Source: a sulfur-oxidizing endosymbiont of Gigantopelta aegis (GTDB lineage Bacteria > Pseudomonadota > Gammaproteobacteria > GRL18). From it: a stretch of 64,000 nucleotides of DNA. The stretch is from positions 25,001 through 89,000 of the forward strand of contig NZ_JAEHGE010000001.1 of assembly GCF_016097415.1 (NCBI RefSeq), given 5' to 3'. Positions within the stretch are counted from its first letter, which is position 1. Each line of letters opens with the position of its first letter. The translations under genes and the position numbers were made by a program. This document shows, one piece after another, positions 47,309-57,034 of the stretch. The notes beneath the pieces are model-generated. The model searched no databases and was not told the origin of the DNA. It saw only the letters and a program-made list of their open reading frames with translations.

Positions 47309-49681
47309 ATGATAATAAAAACTCTACTCACTCGATTTATTTTATTCTTATGCTTGTCATTTATAGCAACAAGCAGTTTTGCTGAAGAAGAATTTTTACC
47401 CCCTGAAGAAGCTTTTGCCATACAACCTGCCAAGGTGGAAACGTCTGCAAGCGGCAATAAAGTCGTCATTTCCTGGAAAATTGCTGATGGCTATTATGTC
47501 TATCGAGACAAAGTCTCCTTCGATGCCAAAGGCTCAGAACTTAATTTGGGTGAAATGGCCTTATCACCGAGTAAAACTAAAAGTGATCCCTATTTCGGTG
47601 AGATTCAGGTTTATGCTAAAAAACTCATTGCAAAAATCCCCTATACCACAGAAGCAGAAAAAAATGCCTTATTGCATTTAAACGCCAAATCTCAAGGCTG
47701 TGCAGATGGCGGTATCTGTTACCCGCCACTCAAACAAGATGTATCTTTTAGCCATCCGGGAAGCTCTGTAGCCAGTACGCCGATGAATACTCTCGCATCC
47801 TCAGGCAGCTCAACATTCAATAGCAGCAATCAATCACTGTCTGCTTTAGCCGCCTTGGGTAATGAAGCGGACATGCAGGATGAATTTTTAGAAGTGGAAG
47901 ATGCGTTTAAATTCTCCCTTTCGGTCGGCAAAAACAATCAACTTGAAGCCATCTGGACGATTGCTGATAAGCATTATCTGTATAAGGACAAGTTCAAATT
48001 TGAACTCATTAAGGGCAATGGTTTTTCTATCCAAGATCCAATTATGCCTCCCGGAAAAGCCAAGCACGATGAATACTTAGGTGATTATGAAGCCTATTAT
48101 CATAATCTATTGCTCAATATCCCCGTCTCAGGCAAGGGCGATACCAGCAAGCCACTGGCCGTTAAAGTCACTTATCAGGGCTGTGCTGAATCCGGTATCT
48201 GTTATCCCAAGGTGACTAAAAACGTCGAATTAGATGTTTCTAATATCTCCGCAAGTACCGTTGCAACAGCAGCAACCATAGCAACAGCTCAGTCCGACAC
48301 CAAGCAAATTGGTTCCACGGTTGATTTTTCAGCTAGCAATACAGCAATGAATGCTGGCGAGATGCAGTCTGAACAAGATTTTATGGCCGGCATACTCAGC
48401 AATGAAAGCACCCTATTAGCTTTATTAACCTTCTTTGTTATTGGTCTTGGCCTCGCATTTACCCCCTGTGTTTTTCCTATGATCCCCATTCTATCCGGCA
48501 TTATTGCGGGTCAGGGGAAGGATGCTAAGACCAGTGCTTTCACCATGTCGGTTGTTTATGTACTGTCAATGGCCGTTGTTTATACGCTACTGGGTGTCGT
48601 GGCAGGATTATCCGGCAACAATATTCAGGCGATATTCCAAAATCCGTGGGTATTGGGTAGTTTCTCATTGATCTTTGTCTTATTGTCACTGTCCATGTTT
48701 GGCTTTTATAACCTGCAACTGCCTTCTGCATTACAATCAAAAATTTCTGAATTCAGCAATAAGCAGCAAGGTGGAACCTTAATTGGCGTTGCCATAATGG
48801 GTGTCTTATCAGCGCTGATTGTTGGTCCTTGTATGGCACCACCATTGATGGGAATCTTATTGTTTATTAGCCAAACAGGCGACCCACTATTAGGCGGTGC
48901 AGCTTTATTCGCCATGAGCTTAGGCATGGGCGTTCCTTTAGTCATCATTGGAACTTCTGCTGGCAAGTTAATGCCTAGAGCCGGAGTCTGGATGGATACG
49001 GTGAAAGCTGTCTTCGGTGTAGGATTGCTAGCCGTTGCCATCTGGATGCTGGAACGCATCCTGCCTGAGGTCATTACCATGTGGCTATGGGCGATATTAA
49101 TCTTTACTTCGGGTGTCTACATGGGCGCACTAACGCCTATCGCCGAAAACAGCACGGGCTGGTCTCGACTCTGGAAAGCCCTAGGTCTGATTTTCATGCT
49201 GTATGCCAGTTTGATCATCATCGGCGCATCATCTGGAAATACTGACTATATGCAGCCTCTCAAAGGTAACATGATGCAAACCAGTGCCAGTGGTACGGTC
49301 ACTGCTCAGCATGTTGCCTTTGAACGCATTAAGTCGCTTGATGATTTAAATCGTCGCCTGGCTGATGCCAAGAAACAAAACCGCCCGGTAATGTTAGATT
49401 TTTATGCTGACTGGTGTACTTATTGTAAAACCATGGAAAACACCACCTTCAGATCCCCTAAAGTTATCTCTGCCTTGGATAATTTTATTATCTTACAGGC
49501 TGATGTGACCGATATGGATGATATTGACACTGCGCTAATGAAAACACTACAAGTACCCGCACCACCTGCAATGTTATTCTACTCACCTAAAACCGGTGAG
49601 CTGAAAAACTTCCGCGTTGTTGGTTATAAAAATGGTGATGACTTTGCTGCACATGTGAAAAAGTTTTCTGGCACACTTTAG
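47309..49681 (+). CDS. dsbD: Thiol:disulfide interchange protein DsbD with two N-terminal alpha domains
   Basis: 790 residues against about 565 in E. coli. Signal peptide to about 25. There are two successive DsbD-alpha domains (about 30-150 and 195-320), each with its own Cys pair (QGCADGGICYPP and QGCAESGICYPK), then a polar linker. The eight-helix beta domain follows with FTPCVFPMIPIL and IVGPCMAPPLMG. The C-terminal gamma thioredoxin domain has FYADWCTYCKTME. It passes electrons from cytoplasmic thioredoxin to periplasmic proteins. The doubled alpha domain is the unusual point; the extra domain may serve a second set of partners. Confidence 0.93.
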   Translation: MIIKTLLTRFILFLCLSFIATSSFAEEEFLPPEEAFAIQPAKVETSASGNKVVISWKIADGYYVYRDKVSFDAKGSELNLGEMALSPSKTKSDPYFGEIQVYAKKLIAKIPYTTEAEKNALLHLNAKSQGCADGGICYPPLKQDVSFSHPGSSVASTPMNTLASSGSSTFNSSNQSLSALAALGNEADMQDEFLEVEDAFKFSLSVGKNNQLEAIWTIADKHYLYKDKFKFELIKGNGFSIQDPIMPPGKAKHDEYLGDYEAYYHNLLLNIPVSGKGDTSKPLAVKVTYQGCAESGICYPKVTKNVELDVSNISASTVATAATIATAQSDTKQIGSTVDFSASNTAMNAGEMQSEQDFMAGILSNESTLLALLTFFVIGLGLAFTPCVFPMIPILSGIIAGQGKDAKTSAFTMSVVYVLSMAVVYTLLGVVAGLSGNNIQAIFQNPWVLGSFSLIFVLLSLSMFGFYNLQLPSALQSKISEFSNKQQGGTLIGVAIMGVLSALIVGPCMAPPLMGILLFISQTGDPLLGGAALFAMSLGMGVPLVIIGTSAGKLMPRAGVWMDTVKAVFGVGLLAVAIWMLERILPEVITMWLWAILIFTSGVYMGALTPIAENSTGWSRLWKALGLIFMLYASLIIIGASSGNTDYMQPLKGNMMQTSASGTVTAQHVAFERIKSLDDLNRRLADAKKQNRPVMLDFYADWCTYCKTMENTTFRSPKVISALDNFIILQADVTDMDDIDTALMKTLQVPAPPAMLFYSPKTGELKNFRVVGYKNGDDFAAHVKKFSGTL

Positions 49682-49800
49682 GTCAAGATAGCTATTCAAT
49701 CTGAGTTCTGGATAATAATTACGAGCAAGTTAACTTAATAGTGGTGCGCTTCGTTCCTCAGCAGCACCCTACGCTTGTCTGCAAGTGATGTATTGTAGAT

Positions 49801-49891
49801 CGTAGGGTGGGCACGCTTTTTGTGCCCACGCTGAAAGTGTGAATACAATGTATTGAGTCAGCGTGGGCAGATAAAGCCATGCCCACCCTAC
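49801..49891. repeat. REP/MITE-like 91-bp palindromic repeat, second copy
   Basis: GTAGGGTGGGCACGCTTTTT opens it and GCCATGCCCACCCTAC closes it; the inner parts pair as in the 32687 copy. A partial related sequence (GTGGTGCGCTTCGTTCCTCA) lies at 49741. It separates dsbD from the TlpA-like gene. Confidence 0.85.
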
Positions 49892-49917
49892 TTACTTTAG
49901 GCCAAAATAACTAATCG

Positions 49918-50457
49918 ATGACTTCTAATAGTAAAAAAATTGCCATTATTCTCACCATTATGATCACTGCTCTATTGTGGATCTTTTGGCTTCCCGGCAA
50001 TCTTCGCCAGGAACAAAGTGAAATCATCCAGAAGTCACACAGTCTAAAGTTTCAAGACTTCAGCTTGCCTGATCTCAAGGGGCAATCACAGTCTTTTGCA
50101 CAATGGCAGGGAAAAGTCGTACTGCTCAACTTCTGGGCAACTTGGTGTCCACCCTGTCGTTATGAGATGCCTGATTTTGTTGAGGTTTATGATCAATATA
50201 AAGACCAGAATTTTGTCATCATCGGAGTGGGTACTGATGATCCGGCAAAAATTGCGAAATTTGTCGAACAACTCAATGTCAGCTACCCCATCCTTGTTGG
50301 GGGCCGAGAGGCGATGCAGATATCCTATCAATACGGTAACCATAGTGGTGCTTTACCCTATAGTATTATTTTTGACCAACAGGGCAACATTCGTTATCGT
50401 GCCGGTGGGATGATGACAAAAAAACAATTATTAGCACAAATCAAACCCCTTCTGTGA
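49918..50457 (+). CDS. TlpA-like thioredoxin-fold protein
   Basis: 179 residues. The N-terminal membrane anchor (IAIILTIMITALLWIFWLPG) is not obviously cleaved. The redoxin domain has FWATWCPPCRYEMPDFVEVY and a cis-Pro in SGALPYSIIFDQ. It probably receives electrons from the DsbD encoded just upstream and reduces apo-cytochrome or other periplasmic thiols. Confidence 0.82.
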   Translation: MTSNSKKIAIILTIMITALLWIFWLPGNLRQEQSEIIQKSHSLKFQDFSLPDLKGQSQSFAQWQGKVVLLNFWATWCPPCRYEMPDFVEVYDQYKDQNFVIIGVGTDDPAKIAKFVEQLNVSYPILVGGREAMQISYQYGNHSGALPYSIIFDQQGNIRYRAGGMMTKKQLLAQIKPLL

Positions 50458-50783
50458 TTAAGCAAGCAATTAATACCCCTCAGCCCTAACACTTTTTATT
50501 AGAATATGCATAGATTGTGCAGGCATTTGCGGTGATGTGTGATTTCAATAACAAATTACACAAAATTTCTGGACAAAACTCAAAATCTCATGCAAAATAA
50601 TCCCAACATTTACTTTTTTCGCTCAATCGGTGCTAATCGCATCTTTTTCTACTGATTTTCGACTAAATTTAGACTACAAGTTAATTATAATTACTCAAAA
50701 TTCTTGTGTTAGTTTCGTCTATCATGCATCTAAAAAGCGTCATATAACAAAACATACAAGCAAGTTTGAAATGGAAGACTGAA
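50458..50783. other. Non-coding stretch ahead of aroQ
   Basis: 326 AT-rich bases without a gene. It must hold the promoter of the aroQ-accBC-prmA unit. I see no strong dyad or recognised operator. GGAAGA (50773-50778) is the ribosome site of aroQ. Confidence 0.6.
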
Positions 50784-51233
50784 ATGGCGAAGATACTCGT
50801 TTTAAATGGTCCAAACCTCAACTTACTGGGTACTCGTGAGCCAGGTCATTATGGCCATGCCACTCTTGACGACATTAATGAAAAACTGCAATCATTAGCA
50901 GCGCAGTCAAAGCATCAATTAGATTGTCTGCAAAGTAATGCTGAACACCAATTGATTGAAGCCGTTCATCAGGCTTGTCAGGACAAAGTTGACTTTATTA
51001 TTATCAATCCAGCAGCATTCACTCATACCAGTGTTGCTCTGAGAGATGCTTTATTAGGCGTAGATATTCCCTTTGTTGAGTTACATCTGTCTAATGTCTA
51101 TAAGCGCGAAACGTTCCGTCATCAATCCTATTTTTCTGATATTGCGGTCGGTGTCATTAGTGGCTTAGGACATACGGGCTATGAATTAGCACTGCAATAT
51201 GCTTTTGTACATCTTGCTCATGGCTCAAAATAG
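50784..51233 (+). CDS. aroQ: Type II 3-dehydroquinate dehydratase
   Basis: 149 residues from ATG 50784 ([20 protein letters not shown]); a TTG at 50766 is poorly placed. The catalytic Tyr lies in [30 protein letters not shown] and [20 protein letters not shown] complete the type II signature. It converts dehydroquinate to dehydroshikimate. It starts the aroQ-accB-accC-prmA string seen in many gammaproteobacteria. Confidence 0.95.
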   Translation: MAKILVLNGPNLNLLGTREPGHYGHATLDDINEKLQSLAAQSKHQLDCLQSNAEHQLIEAVHQACQDKVDFIIINPAAFTHTSVALRDALLGVDIPFVELHLSNVYKRETFRHQSYFSDIAVGVISGLGHTGYELALQYAFVHLAHGSK

Positions 51234-51355
51234 CACAAGTAACATATAAGTAACATAGCAAATAAGCACAATACGAAGATAGCGCCAAGCCATCTTCACT
51301 TAACAAGTACCACTAAAATGGTACTGATTGTAAATTTTTAAGCAAGGTTCATATT

Positions 51356-51799
51356 ATGGATATCCGTAAAATAAAAAAACTCATTGAACTACTAGATGAA
51401 TCCGGTATTGCAGAAATTGAGATTCACGAAGGTGAAGAATCGGTTCGAATTTCACGCAATAGCTCTGCGCCAGTCATGCAAATGCCTGCACAGGCCTATG
51501 CACCAGCACCTGTGGCCGCACCAGCAGCCGTTGCTGAAGCAGCTCCTGAACCAGAAGTAGTCTCTGGCCATGAAGTCAAAGCACCGATGGTTGGCACCTA
51601 CTATAGTTCACCATCACCGGGTGCAGCCGCCTTTATGGAAATAGGTCAAAAAGTAAACAAGGGCGATACGGTTTGTATCATTGAAGCCATGAAACTACTC
51701 AATCAAATTGAAGCGGATGTCAGTGGCACGATTAAAGCCATTTGCGTAGAAAATGGTGAGCCATTGGAATATGGACAGGTGATTTGCATTATCGAATAA
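51356..51799 (+). CDS. accB: Biotin carboxyl carrier protein
   Basis: 147 residues. The N-terminal part ([20 protein letters not shown]) is followed by an Ala/Pro linker ([20 protein letters not shown]) and the biotinyl domain with [14 protein letters not shown]; the Lys of EAMKL carries biotin. It presents carboxybiotin to the transferase of acetyl-CoA carboxylase. Confidence 0.95.
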   Translation: MDIRKIKKLIELLDESGIAEIEIHEGEESVRISRNSSAPVMQMPAQAYAPAPVAAPAAVAEAAPEPEVVSGHEVKAPMVGTYYSSPSPGAAAFMEIGQKVNKGDTVCIIEAMKLLNQIEADVSGTIKAICVENGEPLEYGQVICIIE

Positions 51800-51881
51800 C
51801 GCCCTGACCACTGACTCATTACTATACCCGTGATAAACGATAAACAATTTATACTAATAGATAAATACCTGGAACCCTCTG

Positions 51882-53222
51882 ATGTTTGAGAAGATAGTCA
51901 TTGCCAATCGTGGTGAAATTGCACTGCGCATACAGCGTGCCTGCCGCGAATTAGGCATTAAAACCGTTGCTGTTCATTCAGATGCCGATAAAACCCTAAA
52001 GCACGTATTGCTCGCGGACGAATCTGTCTGTATTGGTCCGGCGCCCTCTGTAGATAGTTATTTAAATGTCCCCGCCTTAATTAGTGCTGCTGAAGTCACT
52101 GATTCTCAGGCCATTCACCCCGGCTATGGTTTTCTGTCAGAAAATGCCGATTTTGCTGAACGCGTCGAGCAAAGTGGCTTTGTTTTTATTGGCCCTAAGC
52201 CTGAGTCCATTCGTATTATGGGCGATAAGGTTCAGGCCATTAAAGCCATGCTAGAGGCGGGCGTCCCCACAGTGCCCGGCTCCAATGGTGCTTTAGGGTC
52301 TGATCCTGAAACCAACTTACGCATTGGCCGTGAAATTGGTTATCCCGTCATTATTAAAGCTTCCGGTGGCGGTGGCGGTCGTGGCATGCGCGTCGTACGC
52401 TCAGAAGCCAGCCTGCTCAATGCCATTTCATTGACCAAGACCGAAGCCGATGTCACTTTTGGCAATGACGAAGTCTACATGGAAAAGTTTTTAGAAACCC
52501 CACGCCATGTTGAAATTCAAGTCATTGCTGATGAACATGGCAATGCTGTCCACTTAGGTGAGCGCGACTGCTCAATGCAGCGTCGTCATCAAAAAGTAGT
52601 CGAAGAAGCACCCGCTCCAGGCATCAGTGAAGAAGTTAGGAATAGAATTGGTGAACGTTGTGCCGAAGCCTGCCGTCAAATTGGTTATCGCGGTGCTGGT
52701 ACCTTTGAATTTTTATATGAAAATGGTGAATTCTACTTCATTGAAATGAATACCCGCCTGCAAGTTGAGCACCCGGTGACTGAGTTTGTCACCGGTATTG
52801 ATCTCGTACGTGAACAACTACGCGTCGCAGCGGGTTTGCCTTTGAGTTTTGCTCAAAGTGATATCAAAATCAAAGGCCACTCCATTGAGTGTCGTATTAA
52901 TGCCGAAGATCCCAAGACATTTATGCCCAGTCCTGGAAAAATTGAGGCCTATCATGCCCCCGGTGGCCCAGGTGTCAGAGTCGATTCCCATATCTATAGT
53001 GGCTATCACGTACCGCCTTATTATGATTCAATGATCGGCAAGCTCATTACCTTTGGCAACACACGCGAAATTGCTATTGCTCGTATGGATACAGCGCTAA
53101 ATGAGATGGTTGTACAAGGTATTAAAACCAATATACCTCTGCAACAGGAAATTATTACTGATAGCGCATTTAAGGCCGGTGGCACTAACATCCACTATCT
53201 TGAGAAAAAACTAGGGCTATAA
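51882..53222 (+). CDS. accC: Biotin carboxylase
   Basis: 446 residues. ATP-grasp enzyme with [54 protein letters not shown] (glycine-rich loop), [20 protein letters not shown] and [20 protein letters not shown]. It carboxylates the biotin of AccB for malonyl-CoA synthesis, the extender source also for the polyene made by the APE genes. Confidence 0.97.
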   Translation: MFEKIVIANRGEIALRIQRACRELGIKTVAVHSDADKTLKHVLLADESVCIGPAPSVDSYLNVPALISAAEVTDSQAIHPGYGFLSENADFAERVEQSGFVFIGPKPESIRIMGDKVQAIKAMLEAGVPTVPGSNGALGSDPETNLRIGREIGYPVIIKASGGGGGRGMRVVRSEASLLNAISLTKTEADVTFGNDEVYMEKFLETPRHVEIQVIADEHGNAVHLGERDCSMQRRHQKVVEEAPAPGISEEVRNRIGERCAEACRQIGYRGAGTFEFLYENGEFYFIEMNTRLQVEHPVTEFVTGIDLVREQLRVAAGLPLSFAQSDIKIKGHSIECRINAEDPKTFMPSPGKIEAYHAPGGPGVRVDSHIYSGYHVPPYYDSMIGKLITFGNTREIAIARMDTALNEMVVQGIKTNIPLQQEIITDSAFKAGGTNIHYLEKKLGL

Positions 53223-53244
53223 AAGCTCATTAAGAAGGGTGCTT

Positions 53245-54135
53245 ATGGCCTGGTTGCAACTCACGCTCGAAGCGACTCATAGTAATAGCGAACAATTATC
53301 TGAGCTTTTGAGTCACGCAGGGGCGGCATCTGTCACCCTGCAGGATGCTCATGATGACCCCATCTTTGAACCGCCTCCCGGTTGCACACCTCTATGGAAA
53401 GAACTGCTGCTGACGGGCTTGTTTGAAGCTGACATTGATGTTGACTCAGTACTCGCTTTTATCAAAAAAAGTTATGGTGAATTACCGGGGTATAGCCTCG
53501 AAGCACTGGAAGATCGAGACTGGATTCGTGCCTGCATGGATGACTTTAAACCCATGCAATTTGGTCAACGTGTTTGGATTTGTCCCAGTTGGCACACCCC
53601 ACCGGATGCCTCTGCGGTTAATATCATGCTCGATCCGGGGCTGGCCTTTGGTACTGGCACTCACCCAACCACTTCATTATGCTTACAATGGCTGGATCAA
53701 AACTTCCCTCAAGAGAGTATTGAGGTCATTGATTATGGTTGTGGCTCAGGTATTTTAGGCATTGCTGCTTGTTTATTGGGTGCTAATCAAGTTTATGGCG
53801 TTGATTTAGATCCACAGGCTTTAATTGCTACTCAGGCCAATGCAGAAAAAAATCATGTACTTGAACAACTGCATACATTCTCTGTAGCTGAATTTAAACG
53901 TCAACACGAAACCTTACAATGCCCCCTATTATTAGCTAATATTCTTGCCGGCCCCTTAGTGGAACTTTCGGCCATGCTAGCATCACATGTTGCTCCCGAG
54001 GGAAAGATTGTTTTATCGGGCATTTTGGCTGAGCAGGCAGAAAAAGTCTCAACAGCCTATCAGCAATGGTTCACCATTGAAGAAGTCACTCAGGAAGGCG
54101 ACTGGGTTAGAATTGTCGGCACTAAATTAGAATAA
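53245..54135 (+). CDS. prmA: Ribosomal protein L11 methyltransferase
   Basis: 296 residues from ATG 53245 with AAGAAGGG ahead. The N-terminal substrate domain is followed by the methyltransferase core with DPGLAFGTGTHPTTSLCLQW, DYGCGSGILGIAACLLG and LANILAGPLVELSAML. It trimethylates L11 at three positions. It ends the accBC-prmA unit. Confidence 0.94.
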   Translation: MAWLQLTLEATHSNSEQLSELLSHAGAASVTLQDAHDDPIFEPPPGCTPLWKELLLTGLFEADIDVDSVLAFIKKSYGELPGYSLEALEDRDWIRACMDDFKPMQFGQRVWICPSWHTPPDASAVNIMLDPGLAFGTGTHPTTSLCLQWLDQNFPQESIEVIDYGCGSGILGIAACLLGANQVYGVDLDPQALIATQANAEKNHVLEQLHTFSVAEFKRQHETLQCPLLLANILAGPLVELSAMLASHVAPEGKIVLSGILAEQAEKVSTAYQQWFTIEEVTQEGDWVRIVGTKLE

Positions 54136-54282
54136 TTTACTCAGTCGTCAAATTTTCAAAAATTCAGCCAAAGAGTTCCAACACAGTACAGATTATTTGC
54201 TTGAAAAATGTTAGTATCCCGATAATATTTTTATAATGTATCTGAAGTGTCAGATAGTTGATTCAAGGAACGTTTTCAGCAC

Positions 54283-56391
54283 ATGTATACACACTGCCCA
54301 AACTGCGATACGCATTTTGAAATTTCTCAAGAATACCTGGACATTGCCAATGGCAAAGTGCGCTGTGGCCAATGTGATCACATTTTTAATGCTTTAGATA
54401 ATTTATATGAAAAGCATGAAGAGACCACACAAAGCGCTGAAACAGTCGAGCCTCAGGAAGACACCACTGAAAGTACTAAAACTGACGAGCCTCAAGAAGA
54501 CATCACTGAAAGTACCGAAACTGACGAGCCTCAAAAAGACATCACTGAAAGTACTGAAACTGACGAGCCTCAAGAAGACATCACTGAAAGTACCGAAACT
54601 GACGAGCCTCAAAAAGACATCACTGAAAGTACCGAAACTGACGAGCCTCAAAAAGACATCACTGAAAGTACCGAAACTGACGAGCCTCAAGAAGACATCA
54701 CTGAAAGTACCGAAACTGACGAGCCTCAAGAAGACATCACTAAAAGTACCGAAACTGACGAGCCTCAAAAAGACATCACTGAAAGTACCGAAACTGACGA
54801 GCCTCAAGAAGACATCACTGAAAGTACCGAAACTGACGAGCCTCAAGAAGACATCACTGAAAGTACCGAAACAGACGAACCTCAGGAAGACAGCATAGAA
54901 AGTGCTGAAACAGACGAACCTCAGGAAGACATTACTGAAAATACTAAGCAACCCAGTAGTCTCCTTTCATCATTGACTAGCAGTAGCATCACTATCCCCA
55001 GCACTAACATCAAAGCTAAAATGGAACGCATTGCGGCCTCGCTCTCTGCTGCCACGGCTGAACTTAAAAATGCCCGAACCTCAGCTTTCAGTAAGACAAG
55101 CACCAATACGTCTTCAGATGCTGTAAGCAAGGAAACGATAATCTCTGATGAGACGATAAGGTCTGATACCGCAAATTCAACAGAGATACTTGCAGACCAT
55201 ACACCTTTAGACTCTGCAGAAAGTATCGATACCCGTGAGACTTCAGACAGCAAAGAAAACGCCATTATTGATCAAGCATCAAGCCCTGAGCACCTCGCTG
55301 ATGAAATAGAAATATTAACACCCACAGAAACCAGTAGCACAGATGATGAACCTAGTGCGGTTGAAGAATTTAGTGCGGTTGAAGAACTGGATTTGGTTCA
55401 TTTTGACGAACAAGACACACTCGAAGAAGAACCCATCAGCAGTATCAATGAATTTAAGCCTCAAAATGTTGATGAGGGCGATATTGAGATCCTCAATAGC
55501 CTAATGGATGTATCCGATCAGACCAATGTCAATGATGAATTGCTTGATGAGCTGGATGAGCTGGATGAGCTGGATGAGCTGGATGACATCAATAAAACAC
55601 TCTCAGATAACAATAACTCGCTTGATGATGAATATTCTAATTTAAGCGATGACTTTGATGACTTGGGTAATGGCGATGATTTACTCGCAGAACTCGAACA
55701 ACTAGAAAGTGATTTTCTTAATAGCGATAGCAGTTCTAAGCAATCCCTCAGTGATGAGGATTCTTTAAATCCTGAGTCATCGGAGTACGACTTAAACTCA
55801 AATGAAGCGGAAATAGAGATAACGGCTGTCAATGAATTTGAAAGACCCCCGACAGAAATCCATATTGAGGAAACCGTCCCCTCATTTCTCACCCAAAGCA
55901 ATTCATCCAGCACTAGCCCCGGCGCGATGTTTGCCTGGCTGGCAGGCACGATTGTGCTATTGGCATTGCTTGGCGTTCAGTATTTACACGTCAATAGCAT
56001 TAAACTGTCTCAAGATGTCAGCTTCCGCCCTTTATTAGAAACACTCTGCCCCATCACTGGCTGTTCGTTACCCTTGGTGAAAGCACCACGAAAAATTGTC
56101 ACAGTCAATCATGATGTTCGCTCTCATCCGCGAGTCAATAATGCTTTAGAAATTCAATTAACCTTTAAAAATAAAGCAGACTTTACTCAAGGTTATCCCA
56201 TATTGGAAATTACTTTTTCCAATCCTCGGGGTGCAGTCATTGCCCGTAGAAAATTTCTGCCTGATGAATATCTCAGTGGCGAGATCCCATACGAGCAAGG
56301 CATCAAGCAAAATCAAAGTCAGGAAATTAATCTTAGAATCGTTGATCCTGATCCCGGTTCAGATTTGAGTTTTCAGTTTAATTACTTATAA
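54283..56391 (+). CDS. MJ0042-type zinc-ribbon / DUF3426 membrane protein with 13 tandem 13-residue repeats
   Basis: 702 residues. N-terminus: zinc ribbon with YTHCPNCDTHFEI and VRCGQCDHIF. Residues about 49-217 form 13 copies of an acidic 13-residue unit (TESTETDEPQEDI and E/K variants). A long acidic Ser/Asp-rich region includes the DEL repeats at about 422-433. One membrane helix lies at about 548-567 (FAWLAGTIVLLALLGVQYL). The C-terminal DUF3426 domain reads QLTFKNKADFTQGYPILEIT and RRKFLPDEYLSGEIPYEQ. The family usually has 250-400 residues, so the repeats nearly double it. It lies between prmA and dusB, as usual. Function unknown. Confidence 0.8.
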   Translation: MYTHCPNCDTHFEISQEYLDIANGKVRCGQCDHIFNALDNLYEKHEETTQSAETVEPQEDTTESTKTDEPQEDITESTETDEPQKDITESTETDEPQEDITESTETDEPQKDITESTETDEPQKDITESTETDEPQEDITESTETDEPQEDITKSTETDEPQKDITESTETDEPQEDITESTETDEPQEDITESTETDEPQEDSIESAETDEPQEDITENTKQPSSLLSSLTSSSITIPSTNIKAKMERIAASLSAATAELKNARTSAFSKTSTNTSSDAVSKETIISDETIRSDTANSTEILADHTPLDSAESIDTRETSDSKENAIIDQASSPEHLADEIEILTPTETSSTDDEPSAVEEFSAVEELDLVHFDEQDTLEEEPISSINEFKPQNVDEGDIEILNSLMDVSDQTNVNDELLDELDELDELDELDDINKTLSDNNNSLDDEYSNLSDDFDDLGNGDDLLAELEQLESDFLNSDSSSKQSLSDEDSLNPESSEYDLNSNEAEIEITAVNEFERPPTEIHIEETVPSFLTQSNSSSTSPGAMFAWLAGTIVLLALLGVQYLHVNSIKLSQDVSFRPLLETLCPITGCSLPLVKAPRKIVTVNHDVRSHPRVNNALEIQLTFKNKADFTQGYPILEITFSNPRGAVIARRKFLPDEYLSGEIPYEQGIKQNQSQEINLRIVDPDPGSDLSFQFNYL
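54427..54933 (+). repeat. 39-bp tandem repeat, 13 units
   Basis: Thirteen head-to-tail copies of a 39-base unit, in frame with the gene. The central copies are almost identical, mainly varying GAA/AAA (E/K) at one codon; the end copies are more divergent. The unit has no stop in several frames, creating long false reading frames on both strands. Confidence 0.95.
55546..55581 (+). repeat. 9-bp tandem repeat GATGAGCTG, four exact copies
   Basis: GATGAGCTG four times in a row encodes (DEL)4 within the acidic part of the DUF3426 protein. It is a second, shorter slippage track in the same gene. Confidence 0.95.
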
Positions 56392-57026
56392 ATGAAAATA
56401 GGCGCTTGGGAATTTCATCCGCCTCAGTCAAATACCGCACCCGACGCATCTAGCGCACCGGTTTTTTTGGCTCCTGTTTTTTTGGCTCCTATGGCCGGTA
56501 TCACCGACCGCCCTTTTCGACAGCTCTGTCGTAGACTAGGCGCAGCTCAAGTGACATCAGAAATGGTCACCTCTAAGCCTGAACTACTGAACTCTCTTAA
56601 AACCCGAACACGTCTCAACCATGATGGTGAGGCTGCACCCATTGCCATACAAATTTTGGGCACTGAAGCACAGCAAATGGCTGCCGCTGCGCAGTATAAT
56701 ATGCAACATGGTGCCGATATTATTGATATTAATATGGGCTGCCCAGCAAAAAAAGTCTGTCATGTCTCCGCAGGCTCAGCATTAATGAAAAATGAATCTC
56801 TGGTAAGGGAGATCCTTACTGCGGTGGTCAATGCAGTCCCCATTCCAGTGACACTAAAAATACGCACCGGCTGGGATCAAGTACACAAGAATGCCCTCAC
56901 GATTGCCCAAATTGCCGAACAATGTGGCATTCAGGCTTTAACAATCCATGGACGAACTCGTAGCTGTGGCTACCGTGGTGAGGCTGAATATGACACTATA
57001 AAAACGGTAAAACAACAAGTTAGCAT

Positions 57027-57034
57027 ACCGATCA
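57027..57034 (+). repeat. Target-site duplication ACCGATCA (left copy)
   Basis: ACCGATCA flanks the IS66-like element and is repeated at 58515-58522. Eight bases is the size expected for IS66. Confidence 0.95.

Noticed and set aside
54427-54933. CRISPR-like regular repeats
   Set aside because: The units are contiguous, with no unique spacers, and lie in frame inside a protein gene.
54403-54951. A 182-residue open frame on the minus strand and a 163-residue one in another + frame, each built of repeats
   Set aside because: They are by-products of the 39-bp repeat, whose unit has no stops in these frames. They have no ribosome site or homology; the zinc-ribbon/DUF3426 frame is the real gene.
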